Origin: Adiantum capillus-veneris
Taxonomy: Eukaryota; Streptophyta; Polypodiopsida; Polypodiales; Pteridaceae
Reading direction: 5' to 3'
Assembly: GCA_014529385.2 (NCBI GenBank)
Contig: CM043944.1
Span: forward strand, 61,095,268 to 61,159,267
Length of the DNA stretch: 64,000 nucleotides
Numbering within the stretch: the stretch's first letter is position 1; every line of letters begins with the position of its first letter. Below, piece by piece: positions 54,572 through 64,000 of the stretch. The translations under genes and the position numbers were made by a program. The notes below the pieces were generated by a model. That model searched no databases. It saw only the letters and a program-made list of their open reading frames with translations, and had not been told where the DNA came from.

Positions 54572-55888
54572 CTATGCTAAACCAAAAGCATCGAGGTAAA
54601 GTTTCACAATCTGAGGAGTATCTGCTAGGTCCTCCTCCTCCATCCACTTCGCATCAAGTGCAGGATAATTCTTGAACTTAACCAAGAACCGCCTTCGGAC
54701 TTTACCCTTATTCTTCGTATCCTTATGTGCCAAAATCTGTTCAGGAACAAGGATCTCCTCGTTTTCTTCCATTTCGGGTTGCTTATCAAGCTCCCCATCA
54801 TCAGGCACATCACCTCTAAAAGGTTTCAAGAGACTCACATGAAATGCATTGTGAATCCTCCAAGTATCTGGCAGTTTCAGTCGGAAGGAGACTTCATTTA
54901 TCTTTTCAGTAATCTGGAAAGGGCCATAGTATCGCATACGAAGCTTTGGAAAAAGCCTCTCCTTTCCCTTTTTCTTTCGTAGGCGTGCCTTCTCAAAACG
55001 TAAGAGCACCCAATCATCCTCCTTCAATTTCATGTCGCGACGATGGCGATCCGCTGCCTTTTTCTGTCGTTCTTGAGACTTCTACAAAGTCTCGCGAACC
55101 TTGGCAAAAGCCGTATCCAAGTCTCGCGAATATTCATCCGCTTCAAATTTCTAATCTTTCGTGCTCAGGAAGGATGGAACCTTCGCAGCAGTTTCAACAA
55201 TCTCACATGGCGTCTTCCCCGTCGAAGAGTGTATCGTGTTATTGTAGACAAATTCCACCAAAGGTAAAAATCTTTCCCATTGAGTCTTCTGATCTGAGAT
55301 ATAAGACTTCAATAAATCTAGAACCACTGAATTGGCAATCTCGGATTGCCCGTCAGTCTGCGGGTGGAACGATGACGAGAACTGCAACCGCGTGCCAATG
55401 TTCTCCCAAATTGCCTTCCAAAACAAACTCGTAAATCTGGGGTCTCTGTTGGAGACAATTGTCTCAGGCATGCCATGTAATCTGAAAATCTGGGCCACAA
55501 ACAGTCTCGCCAAGTGATCCGGCTTGACTGTTTTCTTCACTGGAATGAAATGAGCGTGTTTGCTAAATCTGTCAATAACAGTCCAGATACCATCGTCACC
55601 ACTCTGTGTTCTCGGGAGATCAAAAATGAAATCCATTGCAATACTTTCCCAGGGGTGGGTGGGTATGGGTAAAGGCTGTAACAATCCCTGTGCCTTATGC
55701 CTGTCAAACTTGACCTTCTGGCATACTGAGCAATTGCGCACAAACTCTTCCACATCCTTTTTGAGTCTCGGCCCAAAGAAGTATCTCTCTACCCCTTTCA
55801 TGGTGGTAGCAATGCCGCGGTGACCCGTAAAAGGTGGACAGTGGCATTCATTCATAACCTTTTCCCTCAACGGCTGTGTAACGCACAA
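54572..55888 (-). pseudogene. Integrase and chromodomain of element B2
   Basis: HCPPFTGHRGIATTMKGV..CSVCQKVKFDRH, IAMDFIFDLPRTQSGDDGIWTVIDRFSKHAHFIPVKK, RLHGMPETIVSNRDPRF (Asp to Asn before RDP against SDRD, with D of RD kept), FHPQTDGQSEIANSV; a break near 55090-55150; then [21 protein letters not shown] and the chromodomain-like [23 protein letters not shown]. Confidence 0.88.
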
Positions 55889-57247
55889 CAGTCTTTTTCA
55901 TCAAGTAGCCTTCCCGAAGGAAGTATCTCGCTACTGTCTCCCCATCTCGTATCCGTGTGAAAATATCTGCAAAATCTGTATCTGTGGCATACTGATCGAC
56001 CATATCCTCGAAGCTCCTATGATGTATCGCGGAAATAGCCAGAACCAACGATTTTCGAGACAAAGCATCTGCCACCACATTCTTCTGTCCCTGCACATGG
56101 ACAATCTGGAAGTGGAACTATGATAAGATGTTCGTCCACCGCATCTGCTTTTCCGAAAGCTGCTTCTATGACAAGAAGTAGCGCCAACTCTGATGGTCTG
56201 TAAAGACAGTAAAATCCGCTCCGAGTAGGTAATGCCGCCACTGAGTAAGAGCATGGATAACCACCAAAAGCTCTTTCCCATAGATCTGTGCTGTCATCTC
56301 CGGCCTAGAGAACAAACGGCTCTCGTAAGCTATGACATGGCCTTCTTACATCAAGACCGTACCCAGACTACGACCACAAGCATCACAATATACTTCAAAT
56401 GACTTCTGCAAGTCCGGCAAAGTCAAAATAGGTCTCGTAGTCAATTTCTCTTTCAATGTCCGAAAGGCAGTCACCTCTGTGGGTCCCCACGAAAAAGGTA
56501 CTCCTTTCTGTGTCAAGGTATGCAAAGGGGAAGCAACCTCTGCAAACTTTCGTATGAACCGCCTGTAGTACGAACACAATCCCAAGAAGCTTCTAACTTC
56601 ATGGACATTCCTCAAATCGGGCCAATCACGGATAGTCTCTATCTTGGCCAGGTCCATTCGCACTCCTGCTGAAAGACTTGAAGCAGATGATCTCTGTGTT
56701 CTGCCTCATTCTTGGAGAAAACAATGATGTCGTCAAAGAAAGTGCCAACAAATAGTCTGTACTCTCGAAAAATCCTGTCCATCATCCGGTTAAATGTCGC
56801 AGGAGCATTGGTTAAGCCAAAAGGCATCACCAAAAACTCAAATAACCCAAAAGTCGTCCGAAAAGCTGTCTTGTAGACATCTCATGGTGCTATCCTGATC
56901 TGATGATATCCACTCTTCAAGTCAATCCTGCTAAAGCACGAGGATCCCTGTAACCTTTCGAGTATATCCTCGATCCTAGGAATCGGAAATCTGTTCTTGA
57001 TGGTGATTTCGTTGAGAGTGCTATAATCGATGCACATTCTCCAAGATCCGTCTCTCTTCAAAACCAACAACACTGGAGAGCAATACGGTGAAGTACTAGG
57101 CTGGACAAGACCCTTTTCCAAGAGGTCTTTCATTGAGTTCATAATCGTTTCATTCTGTACTCGGCTCACACGATAAGGTGGCCGATTCGGTGGCGTGATT
57201 CTAGATATCAGATCAATGGTATGATCTTCAGGCCCTCTCAAAAGCAA
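55848..57247 (-). pseudogene. RT and RNase H of element B2
   Basis: RT fingers from 57247 (PPYRVSRVQNETI ... IDLKSGYHQIRIAP), a break near 56880, palm [26 protein letters not shown], then a deletion of about 90 bp near 56670 that removes LVINAKKSEFFLLEIHFLGHIVS. The thumb, RNase H (VYCDACGRSLGTVLM) and the remaining RNase H pieces follow with stops. Confidence 0.87.
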
Positions 57248-58474
57248 TCGGCATGAGCGTGGAGAAAAAAAATCTTGGCGTTCTTTTCTTCAGGTCAAAA
57301 CATATTCAACCTTTATCCATCGTTCAGTTCTCCCAAAAGAATGAGTAAGAAAACTGAAGTTCATCAAGTACAATCTGTAAACCCTTCATTTATCAAAGTC
57401 GCTTTCTCGGCCTGGTAGTCAACCACGGCGTAGTTCTTGTGGTACCAAGGGATCCCGAGTAGAACGTCACTCACGTGCCCTGAACACCCCTGTCATTGCA
57501 AACGAAGTTTGCCAATGCTCGGTGTAATGGCAACATCCATCCGGGTGCCAGTCGAACTACCTCCGCCTGTGGCGTCAGTCTGTTGGGCGTAGTTCCAAAT
57601 CGAGCCGCCAATTCCAAGTGAAAAGAAGTTGGCCTTGGCTCCTTCAAAAGAGCTTCCTGATCCTTCGCTTTGCCCCGAAAGCGGCAAAGTTTGTACTTTC
57701 ATTCATTAGATTCGGTGCAGGTCCCACGCCATGTGGTACCAGTTCTGCTTTTCTATCTGCCTTTTCTGCCACATTCCTCAGCTGCTCTCGAACTCTCAGA
57801 CTTGTCGTCGTTTTTATCATGCTGTTCTTTCTGTGCCGTATCAGGGCACTTCGCGGAAATATGTCCATGTTCCCCGCATCCAAAGCACTTCCCCTCTCTG
57901 ATGAAGCGAGCTCTCTCCTCAGGAGTAAGCTTGGGTCGTGCATCCTTTTTTTTCTCTGGGTTGCTCTTTTTCATTCTACTTTCATTCCCAGAAGTCTGTT
58001 CGGCTTGTTGTGTCATGGCCTCATCTGTGGGGTAGGTCAGACTGCCAGAGTGAATTGCAAAGCCCCGCTTCGCATGACTCATCAACTCTTGAATAGAAGC
58101 TGACTTCTGTTCCAAGCAGTGTTCTCGGATCTCTGTAGGTAGACCCAAGGTAAACCGTTCTCCAGTTCCTTCTCCGTATATTTCTTGGAGGCAGAAGGTT
58201 TCTTGAGAGCGGGTTTCGGGAGTGGTGTTGTGGTTCTCTGCCACTCCATCTGTACCTGTTTCAAAGAGGTCTGGTTCATATATTTTGCCATCTTCGGGTC
58301 CTTGGCAAAATTGCGCATCATCTTTGTTGCATCGCTGATCAACTGGCGATGCTCTATCTCTTGCCGCTCCGCCTAAGTAGGCCAAGGCGGGCCATACTCT
58401 CTGCCTGAATCTTCGTTGTGATCCCAGCGCCCGCATCTCCAGATGCAGAGGGAGTCGACTGATCATTGCCTGAA
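57248..58474 (-). pseudogene. gag and protease remnant of element B2
   Basis: gag start MASGNDQSTPSASGDAG (58474). Near 58158 the N-terminal region is joined directly to FTLGLPTEIREHCLEQ, skipping the basic linker and capsid core. The knuckle CFGCGEHGHISAKC is intact. The protease remnant and the stop-rich linker (57248-57700) are the same as in B. Confidence 0.82.
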
Positions 58475-58549
58475 GCCATAGGTGCCGCGGAAAAAAATTC
58501 GGGGATCGGATTTCCCGTAGAAGAGAAATCGACCGTGCTCTGATACCAC

Positions 58550-59082
58550 TGTAACAGACTTGGACACTCCAAGTCAAGAATCAACCGCGACAGTACCAAA
58601 TTACCACTTCAAAACAATTCACAGATCACAATAGATTTGCACTGGCCCGGCGGAGTTCCGTGCCTAGAGATATTGGGCCCAAAGACTGGCGCCCCTTTCG
58701 GTATTTCTTTTTATATTAATCAATCATCAAAGTACAAGAGAGCAGTTAGGGTTTCACTCTCAGACTTTGCGTCCAGATGCTCTGAGAAGTGAGGCCCTCA
58801 CCACTAATTTAAAGGGTACAAGGGATGCCCAAAAGCAGAGCCCCAAAAGCTTTTAAAATCAAAAGCATCAGTTCTCTCTCTCTCTTAGAGAGTCTTTTCT
58901 CTTTTTTTATAAAAAAAAAGCAAAAGCAAAATTCGCGTCGCTCATCAGTTTCCAAATTTTTTTATTTTTTTTATAATAATAATCCGTCTCCGCGATTTCC
59001 GGAATTTAGGGTTTGCAGGAATTTTAGGGTTTCTGGCAGAAATTAGGGTTTCTGTTGTCCGCCACGTCATCACTTTGTGACA
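58550..59082 (-). repeat. 5' LTR of element B2
   Basis: 533 bp, element orientation TGTCACAAAGTGATGACG to GTCTGTTACA, three AAACCCTAA words near its start. Ends at TSD ACCAC. Confidence 0.93.
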
Positions 59083-59665
59083 ACCACCCTCTTCCAATGC
59101 AGTCCCAGATGTACAGGGAAATACAACCAAGGATGGAAAAGAAAGAGCTCTTCTCAAAGCATGGGGTATTATCAACAACCAGCGGGCTCTTATTTTGTTT
59201 GACCTTGGTAGTACAGACAACTTCATCTCTACCAAGCTAGCTGGCGACTTGAACTTGCAGCCCAATCGTTTTGGAGTCTCTATTCAAGCGCAATCTGCTT
59301 TCAAAGGGAAGAACTCAAACTCTACTCCAATCATAGGGAAGTTGAATCTAAAGGTCGACGACTTCAAGGATCAAGAGTCTTTCTCACTAGCTTCACTTGA
59401 AGGATGCGATGTTATCTTGGGAATGCCTTGGCACTACAAGATGCATCCCATTCCAGACTGTGTTCAGAAAACCTTATCTTTTGCTCATAAAGGAAAGGAG
59501 TATCTTGTACTTGCAGATGCAGGTGATTGGCGTATTCCTATCGCCAATCACATTGCCATCAAGAAAGAAATGAAAAAGTGTGTTTCAGCGTACTTGATTT
59601 TTGCAAGAGAGAGAGATGTGTCTGTTTCACAACTTTCTTCCTCTCTAGAGCAAAAAAAGACTTAA
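59083..59665 (+). pseudogene. Protease of element H
   Basis: LILFDLGSTDNFISTKLAGDLNL is the active-site strand, with D-L-G-S instead of the usual D-[S/T]-G. EGCDVILGMPWHYKMHPI is the second motif. A frameshift near 59655 breaks the link to RT. Confidence 0.85.
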
Positions 59666-61094
59666 GTTAATAGAAAGATATAAAGATTGTTTTGCAGATG
59701 AACTTCCAAATGAACTCCCACCTTCGCGACCTGAGGATCATACAATTGATTTGATCCCAGGAAGTTCTCCTCCAAATCAGCCCCCTTATCGAGTTAGTCT
59801 AATGCAGCAAGAGGAAATTCTCAAGCAGGTTAACGAACTTTTGGAGAAGGGCTTAATAAGGCCTAGTACTTCTCCATATTGTTCACCTGTCTTGCTAGTA
59901 CAGAAAAAGGATGGCACATTCCGCATGTGCATAGACTATAGATCTCTAAACAAGATCACAATCAAGAATCGATTTCCAATCCCTCGGATTGACGACATTC
60001 TTGATAAGTTACAAGGAGCCAGTGTCTTTAGTCGTATAGACTTGAAGAGCGGTTATCATCAAATCCGCATAGCTCCTCAGAATGTGCATAAGACTTCATT
60101 TAGAACAACCTTCGGGTTGTATGAATTTCTAGTGATGCCTTTTGGGCTCACTAATGCACCAGCTACATTCAACAGAATGATGGATAGAATCTTCCACTCA
60201 TACAGAAGCTTTACAGGCGTTTTCTTTGATGACGTCTTAATCTTCTCAGAGACGGAAGACGAACACTATAAGCATCTCGCCTTAGTGTTTGAAGAATTAC
60301 GCAAACACAAATTATTTGTGAATGCTAAGAAGAGTGAGTTCTTTCTAAAAGAAATCCACTATTTGGGCCATATAGTATCTCACAACCAGGTGAGAATGGA
60401 CCCTGATAAGATTCAAGCAGTTGTAGAATGGCCTACGCCAACTACAGAACATGATGTACGAAGTTTCCTTGGCCTCTGTTCTTATTATCGGCGTTTCATT
60501 CGAGCTTTTGCCGCGATAGCAGGTCCCCTCCATGACCTGACAAAGAAGCGGATTCCATTCCATTGGGGGTCTGGACAAAAACAAGCTTTCGAAAAGCTTA
60601 AGTATCTACTCAGTCACGGACCTGTTCTCACCGTCCCTGATCTTCGCAAATCTTTCGAGGTATACTGCGATGCATCTGGAGATTGTGTAGGAGCAGTTTT
60701 GAACCAAGAGGGTCACGCGATAGCCTATGAAAGTCGGCGCCTTAAAGATGCAGAGTTGCATGCCCCCATATACGAAAAAGAGCTAATGGCAGTAATTCAT
60801 GCTCTTTCCATTTGGAAACACTACCTATTAGGAGCTGATTTTATTATCAAGACAGATCATCAAAGTCTTCGCTACTTTCTCACACAGAGAAAGTTATCAG
60901 AAAAGCAGATGAGATGGGCCAACTTTCTTTCAATGTTTCATTTTCAGATTTTACACACTTCTAGAACAAAGAATGCAGTTGCAGATGCTCTCTCCAGGCG
61001 TCCAAAGATCAATGCACTAACAACAATTTATCATGAGGAACTAGAATCTCTCAGCGAGATGTATCCTCAAGATCCAGACTTCGCCACAATTTAG
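59666..61094 (+). CDS. RT and RNase H of element H
   Basis: Open from before ATG 59751 to TAG 61092-61094. [82 protein letters not shown], catalytic FFDD (60222-60233), HYLGHIVS, FLGLCSYYRRF. RNase H: FEVYCDASGDCVGAVL, YEKELMAVIHAL, KTDHQSLRYFL, AVADALSRRP. All catalytic motifs look intact. It would be made as part of a Gag-Pol polyprotein, so the ATG is not a real start. The upstream frameshift may disable it. Confidence 0.9.
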
Positions 61095-62494
61095 GCAGAT
61101 CTTCAAGGTGGTCACTCAAAGCCACCTTATTCTATCAGGGATAATACACTCTATCGTCAACAAGCAATATGCATAGCTCAGCCCTTACGACAAAAGGTGA
61201 TGGATGAAGCACATAATTCTCCTTATGCCGGGCATCGGGGAATTGCTTCCACCACTAGTGCCCTCGAAAGGTATTTCTTTTGGCCAACACTCCGTGCGGA
61301 CATTGAAAAATATGTACGTGCGTGTTTAGTCTGCCAAAAGGTAAAATATGACAGACATAAAGTTTATGGCAAGCTTCAGCCGCTCCCTGTGCCTAACACG
61401 CCATGGGAAAGTATTGCCATGGATTTTATTACGGATCTTCCTCGATCCAAGAATGGAAATGATGCAATCTGGACTATAGTAGACAGATTCAGTAAGCAAG
61501 CCCATTTTCTTCCAGTAAAGAAGATGATCAAAGCTGATCACATGGCTAGAATATTTCTAGCTCAGATTTTTAAACACCATGGATTGCCAAAGACTATTGT
61601 CAGCGATAGAGATCCCCGCATGACTAGTCTATTTTGGCAGGCATTGTTTGAAAACTTGGGAACTAAGCTTGATTTTTCATCAGCTTATCATCCTCAAACA
61701 GACGGTCAAAGCGAAATCGCTAATGCCACTGTTTTAGATCTCCTCAAGTGCTATGTTTCGGAACGACAATCCGAATGGGAACAATACTTACCAATAGTTG
61801 AGTTTGCGTATAATAATACTATACATTCCTCAACTGGTAAAGCCCCCTTCGAAATTATTTACGGGAAGCCACTCTTACTTCCTATTATGGTGACCAAAGA
61901 AAACATCTTCGCCGCAGATGAATTTGTGCGCAATATTGATATTGCCCATCAACAAGTAAAGCAAGCGATTCTTCGTACTCAAGAGCAACAGAAGAGAAAA
62001 GCAGACAAGCACAGAAGGAATCTCAATCTTGAAAAAGGACAATATGTCCTGCTTCGGTTTGAGAAAGCTAGATTGAAAAAGCGGGTCGGCAAAGGGAAAG
62101 TTGTCAAACTTTCCCATAGATTCTACGGCCCTTTCAAAATTACAGATAAAGTCAATGATGTGACTTTCAGATTGGATTTACCTTATAATTGGCGAATCCA
62201 TAATGCTTTTCATGTCAGTCTCCTCCGACCCTATGTTGGACCTCCTCTAGTGGCGCCCGTACAAGAAGATCCTCCAGAAGTCGAAGAGACTGAGGAAATC
62301 CTTCAACCTGAACAGATAATACACCACTCGGAGAGACAACTCAAGTCGGGGAGTCTACATCGAAAGTATTTAGTCAAGTTCAAGAATTACACTCCTTTAG
62401 ATGCAAAGTGGATGACTGAGTCCGATCTCAAGGACTACCTTGACATCTTGCACAGTTATGTTGACGCTCTACAGTTGAGGTCAACTGTTTAGAA
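61095..62494 (+). CDS. Integrase and chromodomain of element H
   Basis: Same frame as RT after one TAG. HHCC: HNSPYAGHRGIASTTSALERYFFWP..CLVCQKVKYDRH. Core: ESIAMDFITDLPRSKNGNDAIWTIVDRFSKQAHFLPV (first Asp), KTIVSDRDPRMTSLFW (second Asp), YHPQTDGQSEIANATV (Glu). GPY/F region: [38 protein letters not shown]-terminal chromodomain-like PEQIIHH..HRKYLVKFKNYTPLDAKWMTESDL. Ends at TAG 62490-62492. Confidence 0.92.
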
Positions 62495-62504
62495 CCAAGA
62501 GGGA

Positions 62505-63411
62505 TATAACTAAGTCAGACTTTGTAAATAATTAATTTATTTACGAGAAAAGAATTATCTAATTAGTTGTGTGCACACCAGAATAGACCTAGCAGTTCTA
62601 AGGCCTCAGGTGAGCCTAAATGCGGGCCACAACACCTCAGAGGGACCTTAGCATAAATTACCCTGAAGCCCTAGTGATTGGGAAATTGGGTCTTCAGAAA
62701 GGGGTAAGCAGTAGCCTCAGATTTTAGGCTCAGGAAAAATACGCGCGTCAGTACAAGCACATGAATGAGATGGGGTCCTTAGAACAGTGACCCTAAGGAT
62801 AATGAAGCTAATAAAGCCTTAGGGTAAGTTTCGTTAAATTAAATTTAATGGTCCGTGCCAGGGCAGGCGGCCGGACAAGTGTGAACAGGTAAAGGCGGTG
62901 CAGTGCAAGTGCGGCATTGCGCCGGCAGACCTTTGGTGTTCTCATAAAAGAATCATTAGTAGCATTTGTTAGTTAGTTGCACATTTTTAATTAATGAGCT
63001 AGAAGTTTTTAAAGTCAAAAGTTGAATGGTTTTTAAGTTTTTAAAGTAAGTGTGCCAAGTTGCACACTTACCAATGTAAACTAACTCTCTCTCACTCTCA
63101 CTCTCACCCTCTCTCTCTTCCTAGCGCCCCCTCTCCCTGATGGCTATTTAGGAGCCCCCCTCCCCCATTTTCAGGGCTGGCAGTGCACCTACCTCCCCTA
63201 ATGTGAGCGTGCTCTACGCGGTGGAGCCCTCCATTGAAGCTTGAGAGCAGCCCCTTGCGACATATGTGGTAGCCTTGTGCTCCCATTGTCAAGAACAAGG
63301 GATCTCACAGTCAGACACCTTCTGGTGAAGTTTCATCGCGAGAAGCTGCCGTAGACGCTCTCTTAGCAGAGTGCGGTTGCTGTAATTCTCTGTTTTCAGC
63401 CCCTAATCACC
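62505..63411 (+). repeat. 3' LTR of element H, truncated
   Basis: Starts TATAACTAAGTC (TG changed to TA) and follows the 5' LTR to the point matching about 51771, where B-family RNase H sequence takes over. The last 600 bp are missing. Confidence 0.92.
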
Positions 63412-64000
63412 TAGTCTGGGTGCGGCCTTGATGCAAGAAGGCCATGTCATTGCTTACGAGAGCCGATTGTTCTCTAGGCCGGAGGTGACAACACAAATAT
63501 ATGAGAAAGAGCTTTTGGCGGTTATCCATGCTCTTACTCAGTGGCGGCATTACCTACTCGGAGTGGATTTTACTGTCTTTACAGACCATCAGAGTTTGCG
63601 CTACTTCTTGTCACAGAAGCAGCTTTTAGAAAAGCAAATGCGGTGGGTGAAGTTCGAACATCTTGTCACAGTTTCACTTCCAGATTGTCCATGTGCAGGG
63701 ACTCAAGAATGTGGTGGCAGATGCTTTGTCTCGGAAGCCGTTGGTTCTGGCTATTTCCGCGATACATCATAGGAGCTTCTAGGATATGGTCGATCACTAT
63801 GCCACAGATACAGATTTTGCAGATATTTTCGCACGGATACGGGATGGGGAGACAATAGCTGGATACTCCCTTCGGGAAGGCTACTTGATGAGAAAGACTA
63901 TGTTGTGCGTTACACAACCGTTGAGGGAAAAGGTTATGACTGAATGCCACTGTCCACATATACGGGTCACTGCAGCATTGCTACCACCATGAAGGGGGTA
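63412..64000 (+). pseudogene. RNase H to integrase start of element B3
   Basis: GAALMQEGHVIAYESRLFSRPEVTTQIYEKELLAVIHALTQWRHYLLGVDF, FTDHQSLRYFLSQKQ, then frameshifts; VVADALS, HRSF, DTDFADIFARIRDGETIAGYSLREGYL and the first His of the integrase zinc region (TECHCPH). It continues past the window end. Confidence 0.87.

Larger units (their letters stand above)
53458..59082 (-). mobile_element. Family III element B2, nested in H
   Basis: 5625 bp with TSD ACCAC (53453-53457, 59083-59087). LTRs 58550-59082 (5', 533 bp) and 53458-53971 (3', 514 bp); perfect PBS (58537-58548 complement). Against B it lacks about 845 bp of gag and about 90 bp of RT but keeps the integrase segment missing from B. 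It shares the protease and linker lesions of B. Confidence 0.94.
50863..63411 (+). mobile_element. Family IV element H, chromodomain Ty3 type, with B2 nested
   Basis: 5' LTR 50863-52374 (1512 bp), perfect PBS tggtatcagagc (52376-52387), gag, then insert B2 (53458-59082), protease, RT-RNase H, integrase and chromodomain to 62492, PPT-like aaccaagaggga before 62505, and a 3' LTR cut at 63411. Its pol is the most intact in the window: a single in-frame TAG (61092-61094) separates RNase H from integrase. The gag capsid core appears deleted. Left TSD candidate GATGC (50858-50862). Confidence 0.9.
50035..64000 (+). mobile_element. Family III element B3, interrupted by H and deleted
   Basis: 5' LTR 50035-50645, PBS-like tggaattagagc (50647-50658, two differences), gag start 50713-50862, then element H. 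After the broken 3' LTR of H (63411) family III sequence resumes not in gag but in RNase H, in the same orientation, and runs to the window end. The simplest reading is that H inserted into B3 gag and a later deletion removed the end of H together with B3 gag to RNase H. TSD of B3 cannot be tested; ttcat (50030-50034) is the left candidate. Confidence 0.8.

Overview
The window looks like nuclear DNA of a land plant with a large, retrotransposon-rich genome. The evidence is a plant-type spliced host gene (N-terminal TRS120/TRAPPC9), many LTR elements whose primer-binding sites match the plant initiator-tRNA-Met form, long GA and G/C tracts, and nearly no other host coding sequence. The amount of nesting and the apparently very long intron would fit a fern or another large-genome plant, but the sequence alone does not prove the lineage.

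Layout. 1-6779: old degenerate sequence with a reverse-strand copia-like gag remnant, a 541-bp tandem duplication and GA/G/C tracts. 6780-14160: a decayed gag-only copia-like element split by a complete Ty3 chromovirus-like element (7119-12900, 160-170 bp LTRs, 5-bp TSD ATTTT). 14161-15992: weak remnants and the upstream region of the host gene. 15993-17428: three exons of TRS120 (268 codons). No later exon is seen, so everything to 64000 is either one intron of more than 46.5 kb or sequence beyond a break in the gene.

17429-64000 is almost wholly transposons. I name the families here for reference only. Family II (LTRs about 1-1.3 kb; Gag, zinc knuckle, protease-like segment, then about 400 residues I do not recognise; no RT or integrase) is present as element C (19587-21849), D (21850-25673), fragment F sharing an LTR with D, two solo LTRs with TSDs (25802-26983 and 48315-49499) and complete element A (30937-43457, TSD GCCAC). 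Family III is a Ty3 chromodomain-type element, present as B (32026-38577, TSD TCCAC, inside an LTR of A), B2 (53458-59082, TSD ACCAC) and B3 (starting at 50035). Family IV is element H (50863-63411), with an almost open RT-RNaseH-integrase-chromodomain polyprotein. An L1-like LINE (27431 to about 46084, reverse strand) contains A, which contains B. A copia element (about 46085-50034) carries a solo LTR and is cut by B3; B3 is cut by H, and H is cut by B2.

How the parts relate. Only H (and the older Ty3 element) encodes most of the retrotransposition machinery. Family II lacks RT and integrase, and family III copies share the same protease lesion, so both were probably moved in trans. Many stop codons in the elements are one C-to-T change from CAG or CGA, as expected from decay of methylated, silenced plant transposons.
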